Source of the DNA: Deltaproteobacteria bacterium
GTDB taxonomy: Bacteria; Desulfobacterota; Desulfobacteria; Desulfobacterales; ETH-SRB1
Reading direction: 5' to 3'
NCBI GenBank assembly: GCA_019314185.1
Contig: JAFCZU010000040.1
Span: 1-17,052 of the forward strand
DNA: 17,052 bases
The position numbers and the translations under genes were made by a program. Under the pieces are notes generated by a model. It ran no database searches and had not been told where the DNA came from. It saw only the letters and a program-made list of their open reading frames with translations. This document shows positions 1-6,771 of the stretch, piece by piece (within the stretch, counting starts at the first letter, position 1; each line of letters begins with the position of its first letter).

Positions 1-1
1 G

Positions 2-901
2 AAAAAAGGCGCCACGCTAATTATCTTTGACCAGGAATTGAATCCTTCACAAATACGTTCCATTACGGATCGTATGGATATTAAAATTATTGACAGAACT
101 CAATTAATTCTGGATATTTTTGCTCAACGCGCGCAAACAAGGGAAGGAAAACTTCAGGTAGAACTGGCTCAACTGAAATACCTGTTACCGCGTCTTATTA
201 CAAAAAATACCGCTATGTCACGTTTAACAGGCGGTATTGGTGGAAGAGGACCTGGAGAAACAAAGCTGGAGATTAACCGAAGGCGTGTGCGCGACCGCAT
301 AACGCGTCTTGAAAAAGCTGTTCGTCTTGTAAAAAAGCAACGCAAGCAGCAAAAGGCAAAACGAAAGAAAAAAGGGCTCCCTGTTATTTCTATCATAGGG
401 TATACCAATGCCGGCAAATCTACATTGCTCAATACTCTTACAAAGAGCAATGTTTGCGCTGAAGATCGTGTTTTTGCCACATTAGATCCTTCCAGCAGGC
501 GCTTAAAGTTTCCAAGAGACATTGAAGTTATTATAACCGATACAGTGGGGTTTATCAAAGATCTTCCAAAAGAGCTTATGGTCGCCTTTCGAGCAACATT
601 TGAAGAACTGGAGAGCGCGGATATTCTTCTTCATATTATAGATGTCAGCAATCCTCGTTTCAAAGAGCAGATCAGGTCCGTTGAAAAAATTCTTGATAGT
701 CTTAATCTAAACAATATTCCATTGATCCGGGTTTTGAACAAGCAGGATCTTGTTGACAAAGAAACTATTAACAGGCAGATCAGTTCGCTTAAAGGGATTT
801 CTGTTTCAGCTAATGATGCATCGAGTTTGATTCCGCTTATTGAAAAAATGGAGGCTTTAGTCTGCCAACATAAAATCGGTTATTTCTTTGGAAGGCATTA
901 A
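2..901 (+). CDS. hflX: GTPase HflX, 3' part (5' end outside the window)
   Basis: This is the C-terminal 299 residues of HflX, a ribosome-associated GTPase that splits or rescues stalled 50S/70S particles in the cytoplasm. The reading frame is open to the left edge and continues the HflX N-terminal domain ([17 protein letters not shown]), so the apparent start at 38 (TTG) is not the real one. Visible features are the glycine-rich [11 protein letters not shown] motif, a basic coiled linker ([14 protein letters not shown]), the P-loop GYTNAGKST near base 400, [10 protein letters not shown] (G3), NKQD (G4) and a SAN G5-like motif. The gene ends in FFGRH, a normal HflX ending. The genes upstream (often hfq or miaA in other bacteria) cannot be seen. 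The family assignment is very secure. Confidence 0.95.
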   Translation, partial: KKGATLIIFDQELNPSQIRSITDRMDIKIIDRTQLILDIFAQRAQTREGKLQVELAQLKYLLPRLITKNTAMSRLTGGIGGRGPGETKLEINRRRVRDRITRLEKAVRLVKKQRKQQKAKRKKKGLPVISIIGYTNAGKSTLLNTLTKSNVCAEDRVFATLDPSSRRLKFPRDIEVIITDTVGFIKDLPKELMVAFRATFEELESADILLHIIDVSNPRFKEQIRSVEKILDSLNLNNIPLIRVLNKQDLVDKETINRQISSLKGISVSANDASSLIPLIEKMEALVCQHKIGYFFGRH

Positions 902-1039
902 CCACTTAGGTGCATAGGCTGAGTGCTTACGGAAAATGTTTGTTCTTGAAATAGCTTTTGCTTATAAGGGAGCCAGCGTGCTGCCAATGATAAAATTCAT
1001 AAAGAAATGCTTGCGTTGCTTAAGATAATAAAGTAAAAT

Positions 1040-1070
1040 AATCCTTTTATTGTTTAAGATAATAAAGGAT
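1040..1070 (+). promoter_or_regulatory. Hairpin overlapping the ribosome binding site of the small Cys protein
   Basis: ATCCTTTTATT (1040-1050) can pair with AATAAAGGAT (1061-1070), with one bulged T and a loop of about 10 bases. The 3' arm contains the AAAGGA ribosome binding site of the gene starting at 1076. A 14 bp direct repeat, TTAAGATAATAAAG, lies at 1020-1033 and 1054-1067, the second copy overlapping the hairpin. The pairing is seen; translational control is inference. The stem is AT-rich and may be weak. Confidence 0.3.
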
Positions 1071-1075
1071 ATTCT

Positions 1076-1273
1076 ATGACAAAAAAATCAATTAACAAAA
1101 TATCTTTTGATGATCATTTAGGATGTTTTGGAAATTTCAATACTGAAGACCCGATATGCAAGAAGTTTTGTTCATTAAGCTTGCGTTGCGCAATAGAAAA
1201 CGATCAAAATACCCGACTTGAGATGATTGAAGACCTTATATCTTCAGATAGTATGATTGTTAAGATGCAGTAA
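1076..1273 (+). CDS. Small four-cysteine protein, putative metal-binding module
   Basis: This is a 65-residue protein with no function I can name. It starts with ATG 6 bases after an AAAGGA ribosome binding site, which favours a real gene despite its size. Residues 17-38 hold four cysteines spaced C-x10-C-x3-C-x5-C, starting CFGNFNTEDPIC and ending LRCAIE. This CFG...D...C..C.....C pattern resembles small zinc-ribbon-like or iron-sulfur-like modules common in anaerobes and phages. The rest is polar with an acidic C-terminal helix (RLEMIEDLI). No signal peptide or membrane segment is seen. It stands alone between hflX and the convergent glcD. Metal binding is inferred from the cysteine pattern only. 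Confidence 0.6.
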   Translation: MTKKSINKISFDDHLGCFGNFNTEDPICKKFCSLSLRCAIENDQNTRLEMIEDLISSDSMIVKMQ

Positions 1274-1301
1274 ACACAAAAGCATTAAATACGCGTTCCC
1301 A

Positions 1302-1404
1302 GAACATTGAAAATAGAAATTGGAGCGTTGGTCTTCATGTTTTTATACTGTTTTTTCCAATTTCTATTTTTATCTTTCTCAATTTCAAGTTTCAAGCCGT
1401 GAAC
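1302..1404. repeat. Dispersed repeat, copy A, just beyond the glcD stop
   Basis: The left end GAACATTGAAAATAGAAATT(GG) recurs exactly at 2821-2842, and the right end AGTTTCAAGCCGTGAAC recurs exactly at 3265-3281. Within this copy AAAATAGAAATTGG (1310-1323) and CCAATTTCTATTTT (1357-1370) are perfect 14 bp inverted repeats. On the minus strand this would fold just after the glcD stop and could end or protect that transcript. It has no coding potential. Confidence 0.65.
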
Positions 1405-1414
1405 TGCTACATTA

Positions 1415-2806
1415 TTAGGTTTCGTTTATTGGAAATATCTTGCCTGGATTTAGTACCCCATTTGGATCAAAAACCTTTTTCAGCTTTTTCATAAGAGCTA
1501 TCTCAACAGGGCCGATCTCCTTTGCAAGATATGGCATTTTGGTTATTCCTATCCCATGTTCTCCTGAAATAGTTCCTCCAAGTTCAAGAGTATAGTCGAA
1601 AAGAACTTCAATCGCAGCATTAGCCTTTTCCAGCTCTTCCTTATTCTTTTTATCCAGCATGACATTAAAGTGGATGTTTCCATCACCAGCATGTCCGAAG
1701 CTAACCATGGTCAGTTTTGTTTCGGCCCGCAGGGCATTTATTTTTCTAACCAGATCCGGCACTTTGCTTCTTGGAACCACAATATCCTCATTTATCTTAT
1801 CCGGTCCATATTTAAACAGAGCAGGAGAGATCGCCTTGCGTGCTTTCCAGAAGTTTGCCGCTTCCTTTTTTGTTTGAGCTATTTCAAAACCTGTTGCGCC
1901 CTGTTGAATACAGAGATTTTTTATTTCTTCTACAGCTTTCTCCACCTCATCTTTATTGCCATCCACTTCTATAAGAAGTAAAGCGCCGGCTTGAACAGGC
2001 AGCCCCAGTTTAAGATGGGACTCCACGCACTTTATTGAAGCATTATCCATATATTCTATGGTGCGTGGTATTATGCCGTGTCTGATAATTGATGAAACAG
2101 CTTCTGCCGCTGTTTCCATTGTACCAAAAACAGCCATAGTGGTCTTAATTGTTTTAGGGAGAGGCAGGAGACGTAGTATCATGCGTGTAATTATTCCAAG
2201 AGTTCCTTCAGAGCCGACAACAAACCTGGTAAGATCATATCCAACCACTCCCTTGGCTGTTTGTACACCTGTGTTTATTATTTCTCCTGTTGGCAGAACA
2301 AGTTCGATTCCAAGAACATAGTCTCTTGTTACGCCATATTTGACCGCCCTTGGACCTCCGGCACATTCGGCCAAATTGCCGCCCAGGGTGGAGAATTCGG
2401 AACTTGCCGGATCGGGAGGATAAAAAAGACCTTGTTTTTCAACAGCCCTATGCAAATGATTTGTAATAACACCAGGTTCTACACAGGCAATCAAATTGTC
2501 TCTGTCAATTTTAAGAATCCGGTTAAAGCGTGACATTACGACGATTATCCCTCCATTGACAGCAAGAGAGCCTCCGGTCATTCCTGAACCGGAACCGCGT
2601 GGGATTACAAAGAAGTTGTGCTCGTTGGCAAGTCTTAGTATAGCAGATACTTCATCGCTGTTTTTCGGAAACAAAACAGCGTCAGGCATACAAGTGCGGG
2701 CAGTTGCATCGTATGCATAACAGACCAAATCCTCTTTTGCCCTGGTACAATTGGATACGCCTACTATATCTCGAAGTTTATTGAAGGCAACTTTAGTTAG
2801 ATTCAT
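1415..2806 (-). CDS. glcD: FAD-linked oxidase, GlcD / D-lactate dehydrogenase type
   Basis: This 463-residue flavoprotein belongs to the VAO/PCMH family that oxidises 2-hydroxy acids such as glycolate or D-lactate in the cytoplasm. The FAD-binding half carries PRGSGSGMTGG (residues 69-79), CVEPGV, YPPDPASSEFSTLGGNLAE and VGSEGTLGIIT. The C-terminal FAD-oxidase domain has GHAGDGNIH (His372, His379), GGTISGEHGIG and FDPNGVLNPGK, all typical of GlcD. The length is normal. The start matches the family N-terminus, but no good ribosome binding site is visible. No GlcE or iron-sulfur GlcF partner lies beside it, so the physiological electron acceptor and exact substrate are unknown. Repeats flank it on both sides. 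The family is sure; glycolate versus D-lactate is not decided. Confidence 0.88.
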   Translation of the reverse strand: MNLTKVAFNKLRDIVGVSNCTRAKEDLVCYAYDATARTCMPDAVLFPKNSDEVSAILRLANEHNFFVIPRGSGSGMTGGSLAVNGGIIVVMSRFNRILKIDRDNLIACVEPGVITNHLHRAVEKQGLFYPPDPASSEFSTLGGNLAECAGGPRAVKYGVTRDYVLGIELVLPTGEIINTGVQTAKGVVGYDLTRFVVGSEGTLGIITRMILRLLPLPKTIKTTMAVFGTMETAAEAVSSIIRHGIIPRTIEYMDNASIKCVESHLKLGLPVQAGALLLIEVDGNKDEVEKAVEEIKNLCIQQGATGFEIAQTKKEAANFWKARKAISPALFKYGPDKINEDIVVPRSKVPDLVRKINALRAETKLTMVSFGHAGDGNIHFNVMLDKKNKEELEKANAAIEVLFDYTLELGGTISGEHGIGITKMPYLAKEIGPVEIALMKKLKKVFDPNGVLNPGKIFPINET

Positions 2807-2923
2807 TGTAAGCGTTCATGGAACATTGAAAATAGAAATTGGGAATTTGGCTTTCACGTTTTTGTGTTGTTAATGAACGCAAAAAATATCTGATAATGCT
2901 TCTGCCAGTTTGTAAACATCTAA

Positions 2924-3192
2924 CTCAAGTTTCGCACCCTTTAATTTAGCCAAAGCGTTAGACGGCAAGGGCTAAAAATAAATTTTAAACCAACGGCGCC
3001 AATCAATTAATATAAGATTGATGCTTAATACACTTTTAAATTCAATATGTTATATCTCCTTTGCGCCTGATCGTAATATATGCCGCACAGGTTGCCGGTT
3101 ACAAAATATAAGCAAATGATTTCGCTGTAAAAATGTTATTTTCAACCCTTGCCGTCTTGATATTGATAGAAATCAAGGGTGCGAAACTTGAG
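2924..3192. mobile_element. 269 bp palindromic MITE-like element with target duplication
   Basis: CTCAAGTTTCGCACCCTT at 2924-2941 is perfectly inverted at 3175-3192. The pairing continues inward imperfectly for almost 60 bp per side, including GACGGCAAGGG (left) against CCCTTGCCGTC (right). CATCTAA flanks the element directly at 2917-2923 and 3193-3199, which looks like a 7 bp target-site duplication; the match extends by a further CTC that also belongs to the left terminal repeat, so the exact boundary is slightly ambiguous. No open frame of useful size exists inside, so it is non-autonomous. A second copy begins at 16929. The transposase family that moves it cannot be read from this window. 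Confidence 0.8.
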
Positions 3193-3219
3193 CATCTAAC
3201 TCGTAAACTTGTTTCATCT

Positions 3220-3244
3220 CCTGTCTGTGTGATGCACAGACAGG
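3220..3244. other. Strong stem-loop downstream of dnaA
   Basis: CCTGTCTGTG (3220-3229) and CACAGACAGG (3235-3244) form a perfect 10 bp stem with a 5-base loop. It lies about 50 bases past the dnaA stop on the minus strand. No T-run follows on either strand, so it is not a classical intrinsic terminator. A role at the 3' end of the dnaA message is possible. Confidence 0.5.
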
Positions 3245-3293
3245 CTCCCAAATTTCGAATTTCCAGTTTCAAGCCGTGAACGGCTGCGATTCA

Positions 3294-4634
3294 TTAAAAA
3301 TCACCGGTTTCTAATTTCCGGTAAAGGAATTCAACCTGTTTTTTTACAGCGCTATCTTTTCTCGACCCTTTTTCGACAACACCAATTGAATGAAGGGCTG
3401 TGGCATGATATCTGTTAAAGCTTTTCCCGATTGTTTGAAGAGGTGCATCCGTATGCATACGTGACAGGTACATTGCTATCTGACGTGGCCAGACAATATT
3501 CTGTTTTCGTGAACGTGAAACAATATCATTCATTGAAATATTGTACTGTTTGCATACAAGTTTCTTTATGACATCTAAAGTAATATTTTTTTGTTGCTGG
3601 ATAATATTTTTGACTACGTTTTCAGCAAGCTTGCGGTTAATGGATATTCCTAAAAGTGATGACCTGGCTGTAATGCCGAGAAGTCCGCTTTCAAGTTGTC
3701 TTATATCTTCTGTAAGTTCTCCAGCCAAATAACTAATAATATCTTCAGAAACATTATACCCGTTCAGCTTAGCTTTTTTTTGTAATATTCTAACTCTTGT
3801 TCTAAAATTTGGGGAATCAATATTAGAAATAAGGCTGCATGAGAGCCGTGATTTTAATTCATTATTCAACTTCGGAATATCAGATGGAAGATAACAACTG
3901 GAAAAAATTATTTTTTTATTTGCTTCAAATAGTGTGTCAAGAGTTAATGCAAGCTCAATTTGTGTACGATTCTTGCCGCTTAAATAATGTACATCTTCAA
4001 GAAGTAACACATCACATTCGTTTCTATATTTGTTTTTGAATTTATCGATAGAATTATTTCGAAAAGCAAATACCATTTCATTGCTAAAATCTTCAGCCGT
4101 AATATAATAAACACGATCTGAAGTCTGTTCAGACAGGATATGATGTCCTACAGCTTGAGTGAGATGACTTTTCCCCATTCCTGTCTTTGATAGTAAAAAC
4201 AAAGAGTTCTGATTGCCTTTTTTTCTTGAAGCCAACGACAGAGATGCTGAATAAGCAAAGTCATTGTTATTGCCCACAACAAACTGGTCAAAGGTAAAAT
4301 CCCTTCTTAAAAAGTGTCCGCCAAGCAGATATTTGTTTTCGTTCGGCAATGGTAACTGAAAATCACAATTCTTTTTTTTGCTTGTGCCGCTATTTTTTTT
4401 ATTAATTTCAATGATAAATTTGCAGGGATTGCTTGAAACATTGTTTATTTCTGTCTCTATTAATGTACCATAGTGATCAATAATTCTTTTCTTGGAAAAA
4501 GAATTTGTACACGAAAGGAATATACAATTTCCATCAAATTTTACAAATGCCAGAGGTTCAATCCACATCCTGAAACTGTGAAAGGGAATCTGTTTTTTTA
4601 TCGCTTTTTTTACGTTATTCCAAGTAGATTTCAT
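3294..4634 (-). CDS. dnaA: Chromosomal replication initiator DnaA, divergent
   Basis: This 446-residue AAA+ protein has all four DnaA domains. Domain I (1-77) has the SFRMWIEPL motif, and the linker (78-109) is short. Domain III starts at RRDFTFDQFVVG, with Walker A SKTGMGKS (149-156, first glycine of the usual motif replaced by serine), Walker B LLLED (210-214), an arginine finger in KSRL (Arg263) and sensor II Arg312. Domain IV (350-446) holds PRQIAMYLSRMHTD and RYHATALHS. DnaA proteins bind ATP and DnaA boxes to open the replication origin. Tyr409 and Ala411 stand where E. coli has the base-reading Asp433 and Thr435, Gln400 stands for Pro423, and one residue is missing in between. dnaN does not lie beside it and the ribosome binding site is weak. 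It may be the main initiator of this lineage or a second paralogue; the sequence alone does not decide. Confidence 0.88.
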   Translation of the reverse strand: MKSTWNNVKKAIKKQIPFHSFRMWIEPLAFVKFDGNCIFLSCTNSFSKKRIIDHYGTLIETEINNVSSNPCKFIIEINKKNSGTSKKKNCDFQLPLPNENKYLLGGHFLRRDFTFDQFVVGNNNDFAYSASLSLASRKKGNQNSLFLLSKTGMGKSHLTQAVGHHILSEQTSDRVYYITAEDFSNEMVFAFRNNSIDKFKNKYRNECDVLLLEDVHYLSGKNRTQIELALTLDTLFEANKKIIFSSCYLPSDIPKLNNELKSRLSCSLISNIDSPNFRTRVRILQKKAKLNGYNVSEDIISYLAGELTEDIRQLESGLLGITARSSLLGISINRKLAENVVKNIIQQQKNITLDVIKKLVCKQYNISMNDIVSRSRKQNIVWPRQIAMYLSRMHTDAPLQTIGKSFNRYHATALHSIGVVEKGSRKDSAVKKQVEFLYRKLETGDF

Positions 4635-4755
4635 TAGGCTTTATACTATAGATGTTATTAAAATAAGGGTTAATTATAAGATAAATACACTGAGACCTTT
4701 GCAAAACACTCTCTTTTGCCCACAGCACCAGACTTAAGTGTAATTTTGAAGTTTT

Positions 4756-4879
4756 AATTATAAATAGAGAGGAAAAATCCGATTTCAATTCAATATTTAA
4801 AATTAATAATTTCCAACGTATTTCTCAGATTGAAATCTTCGTCTTCCTTGAGTTTGAGCAAAATTGAACATTTTTCAAA
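4756..4879 (-). repeat. 120 bp dispersed repeat, copy 1 (inverted)
   Basis: Read on the minus strand, this matches 6581-6697 over its length with small indels. One end, TTTGAAAAATGTTCAATTTT, matches copy 2 at 19 of 20 bases. A 30-base core (4799-4828 against 6632-6661) matches at 29 of 30. The other end (CTATTTATAATT on the minus strand) also matches. It is noncoding, and its mobility is not shown. Confidence 0.75.
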
Positions 4880-5315
4880 AACCTCATGAAGAAGAGATAA
4901 ACTCCGTAAAACAAAAAAATAAAGGTTTTGAAGAATTATTGCAGGTTATATATAAGTTTATGACCCGAATAAAATGTTTGGCATTCTTTAAGAAATAAGC
5001 CGCTGTCTGTCAAACCTGATAAATGAGGTTTTGTGCTTTTTTATACAATAGTTATTAACAATTTATATCTATCTGAATAAATTGATATATAGTAGCACCA
5101 AAAGGCAACTGCTTCTAAATACAACCTTTTTTGAAATAGCATTTTTATTAAGTATTTTATGCAGATCCATCTTTATTATGAAATTTGCCAAAACAGGAAT
5201 TTATTTTAAAACTCAATTTTTCTTCGATTATCTTTTATTTCCGAACAAAAGTGAACTTATCATATTCTATAAAGGCTATCATATCATTATAAACTAATAG
5301 CTGTTTAATATTATT

Positions 5316-5335
5316 AATGAATTCGTAAAAAGTGT
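5316..5335 (+). repeat. 20 bp dispersed motif, copy 1
   Basis: This is a copy of the motif TGATGAANTCGTAANAAGTC, reading AATGAATTCGTAAAAAGTGT. It differs from the consensus at the first and last bases. It is followed by GACTTTTTG, which can pair with its AAAAAGT to form a short hairpin. Other copies are at 6697-6716 and 11732-11751, in the same orientation. Confidence 0.5.
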
Positions 5336-5577
5336 TTTTTTGACTTTTTGCAAAGCCTTCATTATTAATCGGAATTTGTTTGAAAAAATACTGAGGACGG
5401 TAATATAATAATTTAGTGTTTTGAAAATTCGGCTATTTTCGTTGAGATATTGCTAATTCGAAAAAGCATTATTTAAATATTCTGCGATTCAAAACAAATC
5501 AGTAAGTTTGAATTCTTTTTTAAAAGCTTCGGAAAACTTAAAACTCTAAATATTGAACATATACATGGTAATAGCTT

Positions 5578-6585
5578 ATGAAAAACATTCGACCTGTTAT
5601 AGGAATTACAATGGGAGATCCTGTTGGGATCGGCCCTGAAATTATTCTTTTAGCTTTGCGGAAAACTTCAATATTCAATATATGCAGGCCCCTTGTAATT
5701 GGAGATGCGCAGAGACTGAAAGCAGCGATGCAATGTGTTGAAAGTCATCTTACAATCAATACCACACAAGCCCCTGATCATGGACTTTATGAATGCGGGT
5801 GCATTGATATTATATCACTTTCAAGACTTGATTCAATCAAAACATTCTGGGGCAAACCAACGGTACAAACAGGAAAAGCCATGACAGGCTATATAACCGC
5901 GGCAATTGATATGGCAACCCGCGGGAGCATAGCTGCAATAGTTACATGTCCGATAAATAAAATGGCCATGAAGATGGCCGGATTTAATTACAATGGACAT
6001 ACTGAGTTGTTAGCTGAACATACAAAAACCGAAAAATATGCTATGATGCTCGCGGGAAATAAACTCCGTGTTGTCCTTGTAACAATTCATATGCCTTTAC
6101 GTGAAGTTGCCTCTTTTCTTTCAACAGAAAACATACTTCAAACAATACGAATCACATGGAATGCACTGCATAAACGTTTTGGGTTTAAAAAACCCCGTAT
6201 AGCGGTCGCAGGACTTAATCCACATGCAGGAGAAGGTGGCATGTTTGGAGATGAAGAGAAAAATATTATTGCGCCTGCAATTCATCTTGCAAAAAAAGAA
6301 GGGTTCAATGTTTCCGGTCCTTTTCCGCCTGATACATTGTTTTATTATGCTGCAAAGGGAGATTACGACGCTGTTGTATGCATGTATCATGACCAGGGGC
6401 TGATTCCTTTTAAGATGCTCCATTTTAACGATGGGGTTAACACAACACTTGGTCTTCCGATAATAAGAACCTCTGTTGACCATGGAACAGCTTACGATAT
6501 TGCCGGAACAGGCAAGGCAGATCCAGGCAGCCTTATAGCCGCAATAAATATGGCCGCAAAGCAGGCTACGCAGAAAAATCTTTGA
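5578..6585 (+). CDS. pdxA: 4-hydroxythreonine-4-phosphate dehydrogenase
   Basis: PdxA oxidises 4-phosphohydroxy-L-threonine with NAD in the DXP-dependent route to pyridoxal 5'-phosphate, in the cytoplasm. At 335 residues the length fits the family. The N-terminus GITMGDPVGIGPEIIL is diagnostic. The three divalent-metal histidines are visible at His171 (TIHMPLRE), His216 (NPHAGE) and His271 (YHDQGL), each shifted by 5 from E. coli 166/211/266. GHTELLAEH and SVDHGTAYDIAGTGKADPGS are also present. No strong ribosome binding site precedes the ATG, but the motif-bearing N-terminus fixes the start well. It lies in the same direction as uvrA, 186 bp upstream of it. The TGA stop falls inside a dispersed repeat, and another copy lies inverted on the far side of the gene. 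No pdxJ partner is in view. Confidence 0.95.
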   Translation: MKNIRPVIGITMGDPVGIGPEIILLALRKTSIFNICRPLVIGDAQRLKAAMQCVESHLTINTTQAPDHGLYECGCIDIISLSRLDSIKTFWGKPTVQTGKAMTGYITAAIDMATRGSIAAIVTCPINKMAMKMAGFNYNGHTELLAEHTKTEKYAMMLAGNKLRVVLVTIHMPLREVASFLSTENILQTIRITWNALHKRFGFKKPRIAVAGLNPHAGEGGMFGDEEKNIIAPAIHLAKKEGFNVSGPFPPDTLFYYAAKGDYDAVVCMYHDQGLIPFKMLHFNDGVNTTLGLPIIRTSVDHGTAYDIAGTGKADPGSLIAAINMAAKQATQKNL

Positions 6586-6697
6586 AAAAGGTTCAATTTT
6601 GTTCAATCTTAAAAAATGCAAAAATTTTAACCTGAGAAATACGTTGAAAATTATTAATTTTGAATTAAAATCGGACTTTTTTACTCTATTCATAATT
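6581..6697 (+). repeat. 120 bp dispersed repeat, copy 2, contains the pdxA stop
   Basis: This is the plus-strand copy of the repeat at 4756-4879. It begins TTTGAAAAAGGTTCAATTTT, whose TGA at 6583-6585 is the pdxA stop codon. The 30-base core is at 6632-6661. It is followed directly by the 20 bp motif at 6697-6716. Confidence 0.75.
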
Positions 6698-6716
6698 GAT
6701 GAACTCGTAACAAGTC
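6697..6716 (+). repeat. 20 bp dispersed motif, copy 2
   Basis: TGATGAACTCGTAACAAGTC lies between pdxA and uvrA, adjoining the longer repeat. It differs from the copy at 11732-11751 at only two positions. Confidence 0.55.
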
Positions 6717-6771
6717 GATCTTGTTCACTTTATGAGCATTTTGGGCGCAAGGTACGGGGTTAAGAGCTTAC

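Larger units (their letters stand above)
2821..3281. repeat. Dispersed repeat, copy B, interrupted by an inserted element
   Basis: Its outer ends match copy A (1302-1404): 2821-2842 and 3265-3281 are identical to A's ends. The middle differs from A and is split by the palindromic element at 2924-3192. Removing that element and one 7 bp duplication leaves about 185 bp. Like copy A next to glcD, it ends just beyond the stop of a minus-strand gene (dnaA, 12 bases away). No gene is seen here. Confidence 0.55.
4635..5577. other. AT-rich intergenic region between dnaA and pdxA
   Basis: This 943 bp stretch separates the divergent dnaA and pdxA genes and holds no convincing gene. A perfect -10 (TATAAT on the minus strand, 4673-4678) lies about 40 bases before the dnaA start but has no clear -35. 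It also holds a copy of the 120 bp repeat (4756-4879), a copy of the 20 bp motif (5316-5335), and CTTTGCAAAA at 4697-4706 with its inverted match near 5346-5355. I found no TTATNCACA DnaA box on either strand; the nearest, TTGCCCACA near 4716, has two mismatches. A 71-residue TTG-start frame at 5082-5297 looks random. Confidence 0.6.

Noticed and set aside
936..1025. 30-residue frame ending KKCLRCLR before the small Cys gene
   Set aside because: It is short and has a poor ribosome binding site. The CTTGCGTTGC shared with the downstream gene is only 10 bases and is not enough to call a duplicated fragment.
3294..4634. dnaA as a decaying pseudogene because of its altered Walker A
   Set aside because: The frame is intact over 446 residues, and the P-loop Lys155, Walker B, arginine finger and sensor II are all present.
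5082..5297. 71-residue frame in the dnaA-pdxA spacer
   Set aside because: It starts with TTG, has no ribosome binding site, and its AT-driven composition (many Ile, Phe, Lys, Tyr) looks like chance.
4694..5358. Decayed insertion sequence bounded by CTTTGCAAAA inverted ends
   Set aside because: The shared end is only about 10 bases and AT-rich, no transposase remnant is visible and no target duplication was found.
4635..5577. Canonical oriC with DnaA boxes
   Set aside because: Both strands were scanned by eye for TTATNCACA. The best site has two mismatches and there is no cluster.
6121..6693. 190-residue minus-strand frame over pdxA
   Set aside because: It is a shadow of the clearly real pdxA gene, with no recognisable motifs.
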